Source: Agapetus fuscipes (taxonomy: Eukaryota; Arthropoda; Insecta; Trichoptera; Glossosomatidae). From it: a stretch of DNA of 64,000 bases. The notes below the pieces were generated by a model, which saw only the letters and a list, made by a program, of their open reading frames with translations, was not told the DNA's origin and ran no database searches. The stretch is from positions 4,278,001 through 4,342,000 of the forward strand of contig OX637342.1 of the NCBI GenBank assembly GCA_951799405.1, given 5' to 3'. Below are positions 11,701-26,700 of the stretch, piece by piece. Each line of letters opens with the position of its first letter. Within the stretch, counting starts at the first letter, position 1. A program made the translations under genes and the position numbers.

Positions 11701-14700
11701 TTTCCAATTGTAGCTTTTTGAAAAAAAAATAAGGTAGTAAACATTTTCTTAAAAATGTTGAAGAATCTTCCGATTGTATTTTTGCTTCTCTTTCCATGCT
11801 GTAAAAACTGGTTCGTTTTTGCCAATGCCACCCCAGTTTCAGGGCCGGATGGCAGAAATTGCAAGTCTTATGTTCATGTGAGCTTTTGTTTATTTGCATG
11901 CACACATGCATAATGTGTAGGCGCGAACCTACATGTGCCCGTCTGTGGGAATGCATTTTTTTTTTTTTTTTTTTTAAATAGATTTGTGGAAAGGAATACA
12001 ATCCACCAACCTATTTGGCCTGGCCAGTTGTCTTCATGCGAAAGCAGAAGCTTGTGTGCATGCAACGGCATCTGTTGAACCAGGGTCGAAGTTATCGTCG
12101 CGGGATTCGAACCAGCGTTATCCGGTTCCAAATAACCTGTCTTGATCCCCGCGGCCAAATCACCGACTTAATCTAAGCCTTAAATTAACATATCTGTACA
12201 ACTTAGATTATATAGTACGATGGCATCACTTTTATCAGTCGTGAAATTTAGAGTAGTAGATCAAAGATTAATGGTGTAGTTGTCAGGAAGTAGACTTAAT
12301 TTAAAAAAAATTATCAGCTCAATAAAAGATCGATGTTGATGATAAGTTGATGATTTCTTTATAGTCTCGTTTCGTGACGTAGTCACTCCAAGGGGGCTTA
12401 AATCCAGGGGGGCATTCCAACCTCGAAACTTGTGATGCTTAGGAGGTGATGATAATCAATGCACTAGGACTCATCATTGTAAATAAATAAAACATTGAAA
12501 TTGATAATAGTTAGAAATCCAGGCACATTTTGAATTCATTTGAAAATGCTTCATTTCAAAATAAAATATCACTTCAATGAACTTTTTTCATAAAATACAA
12601 ATAAAATATAATAAATTCTCAACCCTTCTCGAAAAGAAAAGAAAAATCCGGTTTGAAAATGAAATTTAAAAATTCTCTTTTTTTTTAATGCCGACAGTAT
12701 TTTCGGGAGAGCTTTTCAGTGTTCGGGGGTAGACACGTTGGCAACTCGTGTAGCTGTCAGAGTGACAGGCGGACAAAAAAGGGTTTGGCAGCAACAGCAG
12801 CCTTAGGGGCTCCAAATAAAAGGTGCCACAGAAACAGCAACAAATCCCAACGTCTTGTTAGAGGGCTAAATATTTCTTTAGATGAAATTTTGAGAACAAA
12901 ATGCTTTACGACTGAGTTTTTTGGACTAAAATTTCAAATTAGCCGCATGAGAATAAAGGCGGTAATAGTTATTTATGCCACTGCCTAGTAATGATAGTCA
13001 TTGTACGCGAGTGCTAGTTTGTGCCATGAGGCGCAGCCGAATGGCACAATAGACAGCAAGAGTGTTACAAAGACTAATTACGTGCAGTGGCATACAATAC
13101 TTTTTCTACGACCATGAAATAAATAACAAAATAGTAGATAATAATCATTATACTGTACTCGTCCATTTGAAGTAATTAAAGCCCCACCTTTGTCAAACCG
13201 TGTAATTTATCATTCCCCTCGATTATATAATTTATTCTGCAAAGATATATTACATTTGGGATTCATTTTAAATTATGCCCACAAGCAGACACATATAAGA
13301 TTGCGCTGATACATGCCGCATATAAGGTTTAACATTCAAACCCAAAACTCAAATAAACATAAACCCTGCAACCACTGAAGCAGGGGTGTCATTGGCAAAG
13401 TGAACTAAGTTTTTACAGCATAGATGGTCAACCTCATACCGACCTATTAGCCAAGTAACTGTTTAAGTTTGTTTTTTTTTGCGGTGAAAATATCTTGCAT
13501 TATTTTCCTTTCAAGCCTTCTGTTCGAAAAAAGGAAAGCTACAATTTGGAGTATTTTGATAAATAACATTGATGAATTACTACACTATTAACAAATTTTA
13601 TTTGACTCTACGCATATAATATATCCATTTTCATTTAAACAAAGATTGAACATAGTGGTGAGGAACTATTAATAAATTGAAAATATTCATGTAATGGCTG
13701 ACGTTTAAACGTGGTTGCTATGGAAACGGCCAATAATAGTTTGTTTTCGGTCGCTTAGAAGGATAGCCTCATACAAGGTTGATGCTCTTGTCTTGTCTTG
13801 TCTTGTATCCTGCCGCCATTCCTCTAGGGGTGGCCAGTACCTCCTCATAAGTGCCTCCACTTGACTCTGTCCCTGCATACTTCTTTCATCTCATCTAATT
13901 TCATCACTCTTTTCATGCATGCTCTTCTCTTGTTTCCACTCTGTAAATTCCATTCATTCGCAATCTCACTTATCTGATCAATCCATTCTTTTCTAGGTCT
14001 TCCCCTTCCACGCTTACCTATGACATTCCCTTTATACACTCTTTTTGTCAGTCGGTCTTCATTCATCCTTTCAATATGTCCAAACCATCGCATCACACTT
14101 CTTTGAACTTTCACTTTCACGCTTTCTTTTACTCCGCATTCATTCAGAACCCATTCGTTTCTCACTCTATCTTTCAGTGTTTTTCCTGTCATACTTCTCA
14201 AATGAGCCATTTCTACGGTGCATACCTTATTTACTTCTCTTTCATTCACCGTCCATGACTCGCTTCCATACATCAGGGTCGGCAACAATATACAATTGTG
14301 TACCGCCATTTTCATTTTCTTTGGTATCCTTTTATTCTTCGCTATTCTACCAAACGCTCCTATCACGCATCTTCCTTTGCTGGCACGCTTCTCTAATTCC
14401 TTCGTCATCTTACCATTCGCCTCAAACTTGCTTCCTAAATAGTCAAACTCATTCACTACTTCAACTTTTTTTCCATTCAAATTAACTGTAAGTTCCTCAC
14501 ATACTTCATTCCTGTCAAAAACTAATATTTTTGTCTTATTCGCATTCACTTTCAAGCTATTTTTACAAAACGCATCATTCAGTTTGGTTAACATCGTTTG
14601 GAGTTCCTCCGCCGAGTCAGCTAAAACTATAGCATCATCAGCATAAAGAAGTACTCCAACTCTTGTTTCACCCACTTTCACTCCGCTCTCTGATATTCCA

Positions 14701-17700
14701 GCTTCTTTTATGCAACTGTCCATGATTATATTATATTATATTAAATTCAAAATTCAAAAATGGTAAATGGAAATTCAAAAATGGTTCTATTTCTGACAAT
14801 GCGCATGCGCACATTTTCATTTCAACACCGTTATCAGTTGCGTAATGTAACATTACGCAACGGGTGTGGAAATGTATGTCTTTATGATTGCGTTAGCCGT
14901 TTTGTAATTAGTAAATTACCAAATGGGAGTAGAAAAACTGTTTTTTTTTAATTAGATAAATATATAGAAACACAGGGAATCTTTATGATATTATTTCTGT
15001 ACATTTATATCAACTTCAAAAAATTCTAGATTTACTTTTTGATTCCTTACACGGATGAAATGTCTTATTCAGAAATCTATAGTCTATGATCTAAGCTGCA
15101 AATATATATTCACATTTCAAATTCATTTTAAATGTACACCCACAAACAGCTACTTGTAAATACGCGTTTACAAATGGTGCATGTGTACTTACAAATTACA
15201 AACAAACCTCAAATGAACATAAACCCTGCATCTTTTGTCGACCTTCCCTGAAATAGGGGTCACACTGGAAAAGTGAACCTTTTTTTGTACAGCATGGATG
15301 GTTAGCCTAATACCGACCTATAAAAAAAAAATTAAATTAGGCTGATTTATTTGGTGAGCGCTGTTTTTGTGTGTATAAAGGTTTATGAATTTTTCAAGAC
15401 AGCGAAGAGCAAATTTGAAAATATAAATGATATATTTTATGTGCTCCGCCGGGATTCGAACCCACGACCTTCCAGTTACGAGTCCGAAGTGTTACCACCT
15501 GGACTACGGACCGGTCAAATATCTATCTATCTATAATCTATAATCTAAGCTGCAAGGATATGTAAGCATTTAAGGCTCATATGAGATGCATGACTACAGA
15601 CAGGCACATGTAGGTTCGCGCCTACACATTCTGCATGTGTGCATACAAATAAAGAAAACCTCACATGGACATAAACCTTGCAACTCCTGCCGCCGTTCCC
15701 TGAACCGGGGTGGCATTGGCAAAAGTAAACCGATTTTTACAGCACGGGTGGTCAGCCTCGTACCAACCTATCAGTCAAGGAGCCTATAAAATCAATAATC
15801 AGGTATTAACAAGTTATTTTATAAATATTTAAATGTCTTCTTTTCTTGCAGGTTGATATAATAGCGATTATATGTAGCATACCAAGTGCCATGGGATCGT
15901 CTCAAGCTTTGTCGAAGAACTTTCTCGAAACTTCTAGAGCAGTGGTTCCCAATCTTTTAATTTCACGTACCACTAATGAAATTTCAAATCAGTGGCGTAC
16001 CACTGAAGTGCAAGAGTTAAAAAAATCATTCAAATGGTAAAGTAATAAAAACTGCAACTGTTAATGAAAACATTATGCTTATTTATTTATTATAGAAAAA
16101 AAATACAATACTCTTAGTGCAGGGGTGTCCAACATTAGTATTTTTGTAATCGTGGCGGGACAGGCCTGTCTTAGTCTGAAAAATGGTGCTGCATGTTCGA
16201 AACAAAAGAGGAAATATTTGGCTCAGTTGTACTAACTTTAAGCGCGAAATTGAAAAACGTTTTATCTTATTATTTACTATGTATTTCCTATGGCCATGGC
16301 TTCTCGCGTACCACCTTAAGAAGCGTCGCGTACCACTGGTGGTACGCGTACCATAGTTTGGGAACCACTGTTCTAGAGTTTCATTTTATAACAATACTTC
16401 AAGATCTAGCGAATTCGATGTATTGAAAAAATATGGAGTTTTGCTGTCGTCAATAAATAAAAACTTGTTGAATGCTAAAATTATGTTAAAAATCAGAGCA
16501 AAATATAAAGACAATGCTTTTTTCGTTTTGTTAAAAGTAATTTCTACATAATACGTCAAGAATTTTTCGTAAATTATTGATATTGGGAAGAAATAACATT
16601 CAATAAAAAAATTAGAGCTTTGAACAGTGTCAAAAATGGAACAGAAAAAAAAGAGTTTTTTTTAAAATCCGCAATATTTTTTTACACCTTTTTAATAGGC
16701 ATTTCTGCGAAACTATTTTATTATAAATAAAACTTTATTTCACAATTTTCTTTATCACGAGGTAAAGCTTAAATAATTAAATTTATACTTGAGACATACT
16801 CATTACTCAAGCTCTGTGTAATACAAAGTAAAATAGACATCATATTTGGTTCTGAAGAATCTTTGAAAGATAATTGTTTATATCATGTTTATTTCTTAAG
16901 ATTTTTTGCAAGATTAGTTTCCAGATTTTTTTAAAATAGAACATAAGCAAAATATCAGATGAAAAACAAAGCCTTTGATTTTCAATAAAACTCAATTGGA
17001 AAATGAAAGAAGTGGATAAAAAAGTAATTGTAAAATAACGAACTATTCATCCTTGCTCACCGCACAACAAGGATGTCGCTTGTGTGCATTGGTTAAGATA
17101 CCAATAAAACGTCAAGAATTAAGTAAATTCGTCAATAACGGATATTCTGTAATAGCTTGACGAATTGCTTTTTTCTTAAAAATATATATTTTTTCAACAT
17201 CAGCAAAACCGCACAAGAGTGTCTCTTGAGTACGTTGATTATTATAAAACAAAATAAACGTCAAGATTCAAGTAAAAATACCGGGTATTCTAAAAAATAG
17301 ATTGATGAATTGCTAATATATATTTTTTACAAAATCAGCATATCAGCCATACTGTAAAAAGATTGTTCACTTTGCCAATGTCATCCCTGTTTCAGGGAAG
17401 GTCCGGGTATTCTCAAATAGGTTGATGAGTTGCTTTTTTCTTAAATATATATTTTTACAAAATCAGCGTAAAGAATCGGAAGTCTCATCACCACGGTAAT
17501 GCTTACCTACCGAAAATCGGTAATATTTGTATGAAGACCTGCCAATCCAAGATGGCCGCAAGTGAACAGCTGATTAATGTTCATACAAATATTACCGATA
17601 TTCGGTAGGTAAGAATTAGCGTGGTGATGAGACTTCCATCCCTTTGTGAATGCCTTACATAGTACCCCGGAGCCCTGTACCCCGGTATGTTGCCGCTCCT

Positions 17701-20700
17701 CTTGTAGTTGAAGGTCTCCAGGGTCGCTTGCCGATCCGTGTAGTACTGCAGGCAGCCTGGGGGCGCGCCCCCTTCGGATAACTGGCAGACGCCCACCTGG
17801 AGGAGGCGGGGGGCTGGGGAGGCGGTGAGCAGAGACAGGTAGAAGGGGCCGGACACATCGCCTACTTCCACGTAAACTGAAAGAAAAATCAGACTGATGT
17901 TAGGAAGACAATCTCAAGTGAAATTACTCCTTTTTTATTGATTGTAGAGGCATTAACTTTGTAATCGTTCATCATTAAAGATAAAAGAAAAACAGCTTTG
18001 TTTTCGATTACGTGAGTAGCTTTATATATTTTTATACCACAACCGGTTTCGCAAACATCCGTTATAGTATTAATTGAACCACCTGACGATGCAAACGGAT
18101 GTTTGCGAAACTAGTTGTGGTATAAAAATATATATACTCACGTAATCGAAAACAAAGCTGTTTTTCTTTTATCCGAAACTACTCCTTATTAATGAGAAGA
18201 AATGTATTGACCTTTTTTTGTATGCTATCCAATTTTATTGAACATTTTTATGGCTGCATCATCGATCAACCCCAAATATACAGATGAAAGATTTGAGACA
18301 TTTTGTGTGCCAAAAAAGTGTGCGCCATACTAACTACACCTTGTCAATTGGGAGAATCTGCGAAATGATTCAAAGCGTTTACAATTTTGCTTGGGTTAAA
18401 TAATAACAGAACGATTTTTGAGAAATATCAAATGACTGATATCAGTTTGACGTATATCCGAATCAAGACCCGAGCACATTCTTTAATATGCAATAAGTTC
18501 AGCTTTAAATTTAATTTTACAACCATAAATATTTTTAAAGTTTGAATTAGTATTAATGTGTATTTGTGTTTCGACGGTTCATGTCGTTCAAATTAAAACA
18601 ACTCTAATATAAAAAAAAGAGTTATTTATTGGCTTTCCAATTTTTTTTATTTTTTTTATGCCACGAGCGCCTTTAGGACAAAACAGGCCAAAATCTTGTC
18701 GGTTACACCAAAACCATACTTCGATAACGCAATTGTTTGCTTGGGCATAAACAACCAAAAAAAATCATCGTAGAGCTATGGGAGTTAGCGCGTTAGAAAG
18801 AGCGAAAAATTTGAAGTAGCATTCATAAATAATTTTTGACCACAACGTCGTTAATCAGGAGGTAATTTTCAAAAGTGGTCAACTCCAAATTGATAGAAAA
18901 TGAAGTAAGTATACAACATTTTTCTAGGAAGAATTATTTATCGGCTCATATCAATCCTAACAAGCTAAATCCAGCCTAAGCCCCTCAAATCAATAAACAA
19001 TATCAACCTTTCATTCAAAATTAGCCTATTCCAGACCACCTTACTTTCAAACATGGCTAGATCCGTTTTCAGCCAATCACGTCGCTCCTAGCCCCATCCG
19101 CCATATTGCATTCTCCATACATCGAGACGTCAAAAGTAGTCAAATCCGAACCGCTTCCTAAGAAAATTGGTCAAATCCATTTCGCTTTCATTAAAAATGG
19201 TCAAATCCACACCTTGGAAACAAAACTAGTCAAATCCGTTTTTTATTCGGGGCTTTCTCCGTAAATACAAGCATTTACTTTATTTCTGTTGTATTTGATT
19301 TATCCTGAACTCCACATTATTCTAAAGTTACCATTCTAAGCATCACAACGGAGTACATAATGACAGAACACAAAAGTCGTCTTTTCTCAATTTGGCATAA
19401 AGTGGACTTGGCTACTATTGAAAATTACCTCCTGGTTTATGCTTCAATAATATTTTCCGGAAATACACAATAACCAGATTTTGTTATAAGCGGAACACCC
19501 ACCAATAATATTTCATTGATTCTCTAAAAAAAATAAAAATATCACTTTTATACACGAGGAATATATTTCTCAATAAATATTCGAGTAATATGAACTCAAA
19601 CATTTAATAAATATTATTTCATTCACCTAAGTATCTACTTAAATTTCCTGGTGGGCAACATTTTAAGGACAAAGGTTACCACAACACCAAATAATCCAGA
19701 GTTTATTGAATAAAACTCACAATAAAATAAATCGTCTTAGTGTAGAATGTAACGAGATGGATTTGTTTGTTAGGTAAAATGGAACATGAGATTTGAATTT
19801 GAATGAAAAGAAAAAACAAAAGAAGGTAGAAAGAGAGGAGAAGCTTGCCAGGCGGGATAGCCACAAGCCTGTGTAATTAAGAATAAAGAATATTATTGTG
19901 CTGTGGTTAATTGTGTATACATTGTGAAAGAAATAAAAATAAACATATTAAAGTGGCTGTTAATTATTAATTGTGTCAATCAGCAGGACAGAAGAAAAAC
20001 CCTCACATTTTGGCGCCCAACGTAAAAGAAAAATCTGTAAATGAAATTCCTATGAAGAAAATTTTCTCAAACAAAAACAAATGACATTCGATTCCAATAA
20101 ATGACATTGAAAACAATACAATATATGAAATAATTAAAATTGAACAGATTTATGGTTGTGAAAGCATAATGGAAAGCATCAACACGTTTAAAAGCTAGTG
20201 AAGACATCAACTTATACAATTTAAAACAAGAAATTGCAAGTTTTAAAAGGCGGTTTTGAAAATATTGAACGGCTGTTTTGAAAATATTGAAGGCAAGAGA
20301 ATTCAAATTACCTACCTACGTTCGGAAGAAATGAACATTTAAAAATGGAACACCGCGGAAGAATGAAGAATGGATATGAACCAGTTTGTTTCAAATCAGT
20401 TTAGATAAATATATATAGATGGTGTTATATTTAATTTGTATGAAATTTTTTTTTTGAGATGAAATGATTTATTCTCTAATTGCATAAATTGAAAATATAC
20501 AGCAAATGATGAAATCTAAAAAAAATAAATAATAAAAAGGATTTAGAAAGTAACACAATGGAGTCCATAAATTTTGATCCTCTCAAGTTAAAAATATCTT
20601 TTAATGGTGAAAGTGAACCAAATGAATTTATAATAAGGTTAGAAGAATTAGCCAAAGTCTACAAATTAAAATTAGATTATTTGGTAGAGTGTATGCCTAT

Positions 20701-23700
20701 ATTTTTAACAGATTTTCCGTTAACTTGGTACAGAGCAATTAACTGTGAATTTGATTGGAAAATTTTTAAAACCAAATTCTTACAACAATTTGAAAAATAT
20801 GACTTTCAAAGGAATCTTAAGTTAGAAATTTTAAATATGGTACAAGGTCATGATAATGCATCTGTTTATATTTTAAAGGTAAAATCAAAAAATAATTTAT
20901 TAAATAAAAGAATGCATGATAAAGAACTTATGGACATAATAATTTATGGATTGTCAGAAAAATATGCAACTTTACTGACAACATCTGAAATTAAAAATAC
21001 AGAGGAATTATCTACAATATGTAGCAAGTTTGAATCATTTATAAAATTTAATGAATGTAAGAATTTAAATGTAATGAATGACATAAAAGAGAAAAATGTA
21101 ATGCAAAAATGCAATTTTTGTAATAAATTAGGACATGATGAAATAGATTGTTGGACTAAAAATAGAAAATTAGATTACATACAGAATAAATGTAGAAGTT
21201 TCACAAATAATTTAGTATGCCACTTTTGTAATAAAAGAGGACATGTGGAAAGAAATTGTTTTATAAAAAATGGAAATTTTAAAAAACACACAGTAATCTG
21301 TTACTCATGTAAGCGTACAGGACATGTACAAAAAGATTGTTTTGTTAAAAATAAAAAAAGTGATTATACAGACAAAACAAAAATGAACAGAAATATAAAT
21401 ATACAAAACAGAACAAATACGACATACAAAAGTAATTCAAAAAAACTTGTAGATAGTCGGCCTTCAGTACAAACACAAAAATCAGAAATGAAGAGCTGGC
21501 TTAATTTCATTCAAATTTTTAATAAAAATTATCAAATTGCACCACTCATTTTTGCTAAACAATTTGATAAAAGACCATTTTTAACAGTAAATATTGAGAA
21601 CAAAAACTTTACAGGTTTACTAGATTCAGGTGCATCTATTTCTGCAATCAATGAAAAAACATTTGATTATTTTTTACAAAGAAATTACAAAATTATAAAA
21701 ACCCATGAAAGTATCTCGTTAGCAAATGGTAAAAATATAAAAATACTTGGTAAAATAAATTTAGAGGTAAAATGTGACAATCAAATAAAACATGTAGATT
21801 TTTATGTTTTACAAGGTTTACAACAAGACTTAATTTTTGGAATAGATTTTTGGATAAAATTTGAATTAGAACCGAGTTTAATAAGTAAAATTACATATTC
21901 AAATAGCAAAAATATTAGTGAATTAGGTAAAATTACAAATAGAACTAAATTAACAGATAACCAATTACAGCAATTAAAAACAATAGAAAATGATTTCAAG
22001 GACATCTCTTATGAAAAAATAGGCTTAGGATGCACAAACCTCATTGAACACAGAATTCAGACAGAAGGTCCTCCAATAAAACAAAAGTATTATCCACTCA
22101 GTCCAGCAAGACAGAGACAGGTTAACACAGAGTTAGATAAAATGTTAAAAGAAGGTATAGTTGAACAATCCAAATCTTCGTGGTCCAGTCCTGTTGTGAT
22201 TGTAATTAAAAAGGATGGAACGCCTAGATTTTGTTTGGACTCTAGAAGACTCAATGAAGTAACAAAACGAGATAATTATCCCATTCCAAATTTAAATCAA
22301 GTTTTAGCAAATTTACGAAATGCCAAATATATCTCTTCAATAGATTTAAGCAAGGCGTTTTGGCAAATTCCACTAGAAGAATCGTCCAAAGAAAAAACTG
22401 CCTTCGTCGTACCAAATAGAGGGTTGTTTCAATTCACAAAAATGCCGTTCGGTTTAAAAAATTCAAGTTCTGAAACACAGCGTTTATTAGACAAGTTATT
22501 TGGACCTAAATTTGATACTAACATATTTTGTTATATCGATGACTTAATTATTATTAACGAAGATTTCAATTCACATTTAAATTTATTAAAACAAGTTAAA
22601 AATATATTACAAGAAGCAGGGTTAACGGTAAAATTTTCAAAATGTGAATTTTGCAAAGATAGTTTAAAATATTTGGGATACATTATTGATGAAAATGGAT
22701 TAAGGCCAGATTCAAATAAAGTCAAGATTATAGAGGAATATCCTTCACCGAAAAATGTAAAACAACTACGAATGTTTTTAGGTTTGGTAGGATTTTATAG
22801 AAAAGTTATACGAAACTGCAGTGAGATATCATATCCACTAAATAAATTATTGAGAGGTAAAAAAGGTCAGAACAATTTTAATTGGTCAAAAGAATCTGAG
22901 GATGCATTTAATAATTTAAAATTAGCCTTAAGCACAGCCCCTGTATTAATATGTCCGGATTTCACAAAAGATTTTTTTTTACACACTGATGCCAGTAAAA
23001 ATCAAGTAGCTTCAGTATTAAACCAAAATATCAATGGGTCCGAAAAGCCAATAGCATATTTTTCAAGAAGTTTGACAGTTAGAGAACAAAACTATTCGAC
23101 ATCAGAACGTGAGCTTCTTGCCATTGTAGAGTCAATTGAACATTTTCGATCTTATCTAGATGGGATGAAATTCAAGGTAATAACTGATCATATGGCATTA
23201 AAATTCTTGAATAAAATATCAAATCCAACAGGTAGATTAGCAAGATGGGCCATGAGACTTTCACAGTATGAATTTGAGATTGAGCATAGAAAAGGGAAAG
23301 AACATACAGTGCCAGATGTATTATCTAGGATTCCTGGTACTAAAGAAATGGAAGTAATAAATTCAAATATTGCAGATCCTTGGTATAATAATATTGCAGA
23401 AGGATGTACAAAAACACCACACAAATACAAAAAATTCAAAATGGTAGATAATAAATTATTTAAACTAATAAATGATGATAATCCTTTCACAGAGGAATAT
23501 AATTGGAAAGAGATACCTATTATAGACAATAGATTAACTATAATAAAGAATCATCATGATACTGGACATGTAGGTATTTTTAAAACTTATAAATACATAT
23601 CAAGATGTTACTATTGGAAAAATATGTATGCAGATATAAAAAGTTTTATAAATAAATGTCAAAAATGTAAAATGTATAAGCCGAATAATTTACCTCCAGC

Positions 23701-26700
23701 AGGAAAAATGGAAAATAGAAAAAGAGTGGATAGACCGTTAAAAATGCTGAGTATTGATTTGATAGGACCATTACCAAAATCAAGTACGGGCTATATACAT
23801 ATTATATTATCAATAATAGATGTTTTTACCAAATATTGTTGGTTATTTCCTTTAAGAAGAGCTACTACAGAAGAAATAGTAAAATTAATAGAAAATAAAA
23901 TATTTTTAACAGAAGGAGTACCGCAAACGATAATAACAGATAATGGAAAGAATTTAAAGTCTAATGCATTTAAAGATTTTATGTACTCATATGGAGTACA
24001 GAAAATATTTTATACAACTTTATATACTCCCATGTGCAATAATGTAGAGACATATAATAGAACAATAGGATACACATTAGCTATTTTTGTTGAAAATGAA
24101 CAAAGAAAATGGGATACTTTTTTAGATTCAGTACAAAGCATAATAAATAATACAGTCAATTTAGCAACAGGATACACACCTAATGTATTAGCAAGAGGTA
24201 GGGAGATTGTACTAAATGGTGAAATTCATGGTGAAATAGTAAATGATGAAATAGAATCAAAGGAAGATTTAGATAAATATAGAGATTTGCATAAAGATAA
24301 AATGAAGGAATTAAACACATTATACAAAATTGTAACAGAAAATTTATGGGATGCATATAATAAAAATGCAAATTATTATAATAAAGGTAGATCAAATCGT
24401 GTCTATGATCAAGGGGATATTGTATGGCGTAAAAATTTCATACAATCAAATGCAGGGAAATACTTCTGTACAAAGTTGGCTCCAAAATTTGTCAAAGCCA
24501 GAATAGAAAAGAAAGTTAGCAAGATAGTCTATGTATTAAAAGATATAGACACAAATGTTATAAATAAATATCACATCAAGGACATAATCAAATTAGATTA
24601 AAAAAAAAAAAACATATTTTCATGTATATGAAAAATTTGAGGTGATGCATGATACGGTGAAAGTTGATATAAAAGTGATCAGTGAAAGAATGAATTATGA
24701 AATATTGCATGAATGAAGGTATGAAACATTAATTAAACAAAGTATTACATATGAAGGTAAAGTTTTTAAAAAAATTGATGGACTGATAAATTTATTAATG
24801 AAAAATAAATTTGAAATAAATTTAAATATTGGGAAAGATGTGATACATGTTAAAAAAAAAAAAGTTATTTTAATGAATTGATTAATAAACTGGTGAATGT
24901 TTATTATGTATTGTTATTTGATTATTTTGAATTGTTGAATTAAGTATTAAAAAAAAAAAAAAACAAATATTGTTTATAATATTGAATATGAAATTTGTGT
25001 TAAAAAAAAAAATATATTAATTTTAGTATGAAAATAATTGGCATTGTTAAAAAAAATGTATTAATGACTGAATAATGTATCAGAAACAGGTTTTTTTTTT
25101 ATTTTCATATTTTTGAAATTTATCCTTAAAATAAAACAAAATATGTGGCGCCGGCTGAGCATTATGATACATTATTTACTCATTGTAAAAGAAAAAAAAA
25201 ATTGGGAATGTTTTTTTTTTTTATGAGAGGAAGGAGGTGTATTGTAACGAGATGGATTTGTTTGTTAGGTAAAATGGAACATGAGATTTGAATTTGAATG
25301 AAAAGAAAAAACAAAAGAAGGTAGAAAGAGAGGAGAAGCTTGCCAGGCGGGATAGCCACAAGCCTGTGTAATTAAGAATAAAGAATATTATTGTGCTGTG
25401 GTTAATTGTGTATACATTGTGAAAGAAATAAAAGTAAACATATTAAAGTGTGTATGTTATATTATTAATTGTGTCAATCAGCAGGACAGAAGAAAAACCC
25501 TCACAAGAACCAAAGGCGGGAATATAGGTTTTATTTTCAAAATATAAGATAAATGTACGGCAGCATAAAAAATGATATATTCTATGTTTCTTTGTATTCA
25601 TTTAATTTTCAAAAAAATATCTTAGATTGCTGACTTAGTTTCTGTACAGCTTTGTGTGTAAAATCGGTAAATATAAAAAAATAAAAATAAACAACTTAAT
25701 ATGTTTTTTTTTTATCCTTTTGTCTACACGTGTTTGCATTCGTCAATAGAAGCAGTGGCGTAGAGAGAATTTTTTAAGAGTCTTAAATTAAATAAAATCA
25801 CGAAAATTGAGAATTTTTGAAGAGAGAAAAAAAGAAATGTTCTCTTGATGATGGTGTCATAACACTCCAAAGGGGGGGCTCGAGATAATAAACCAACTCA
25901 TCAAGAAAAAGTTTATTTTTTTAAATTATTAATTATGTATTGACACTAATAATAATCTTTCTTCCAGGCCAATCACGCGGAGGGTGCAATACGTGACTAG
26001 CCAAATAAAATAAACAAGTAAAACACAGAAAGAAACCATGGCCAACAATATAACACGCATAGGTATATGAAAATCACATCCAATCAATCATTCCTTGACT
26101 TGGTATGAGGCTGACCACCCATACTGTAAAAGATGGTTCACTTTGCCAATGTCAAAGGAAGGTCGGCAAGAGTAGCAGGGCTTATGTTCATTTGAGATTG
26201 GGTTTTTATATTGTAGGTCCTCAAGCGGCATGTGTTAGCACAAACTTATACTGAGGAGGGTTTGAGTGTCTGCTTGTGGGAATGCATTTAATATGAATCT
26301 CAAATGATACATCTTTGCAACTTAGATTTAGATTAAATTTTAGATTAGGTACGAAATTAAAGATACAGCGATTTAAAAAATATTCGTCGGTATACCAAAC
26401 AAATTTTAAACCTTCTAAATAGATAAACCGATATGAATCGTGTTTTGTCGACCTTTTGTCAATAGAAAGTAGGGAAATATCGGGTTTCAATCTAATCTAA
26501 TCTAATCTAAGTTGCATAGATATGTTACATTGGAGATTCACATTACATGCATTCTCACAACCAGACACGTACAAGTTCGCGCTTGCACATGCCTCATGTG
26601 AACCTACAACATAAAAACCAAATCTCAAATGGACATACACCCTGCAACACTTGCCGTCCTTCCCTGTAACAGGGGTGCCATTGGCAAAGTGAACCATTTT

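Larger units (their letters stand above)
19748..25505 (+). mobile_element. Complete Ty3/gypsy LTR retrotransposon
   Basis: 5758 bp with two near-identical LTRs, primer-binding site, one intact gag-pol frame, polypurine tract and 4-bp target duplication. It lies in intron 3 of the CUB gene, opposite to the gene's orientation. About 640 bp between the end of pol and the 3' LTR is AT-rich, with A-runs and no open frame, so no envelope gene. Codon use is much more AT-rich than in the host exons. The clade within Ty3/gypsy was not determined. Confidence 0.93.

Noticed and set aside
12719..12988. 89-codon plus-strand frame as a gene
   Set aside because: No ATG start, no domain and no splice or promoter support.
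14045..14485. 146-codon plus-strand frame
   Set aside because: It is the complement of the LINE-C coding sequence, rich in Ser, Phe and His as expected for a shadow.
24602..25242. Envelope gene in the Ty3/gypsy element
   Set aside because: No open frame on the sense strand; the stretch is AT-rich with homopolymer runs.
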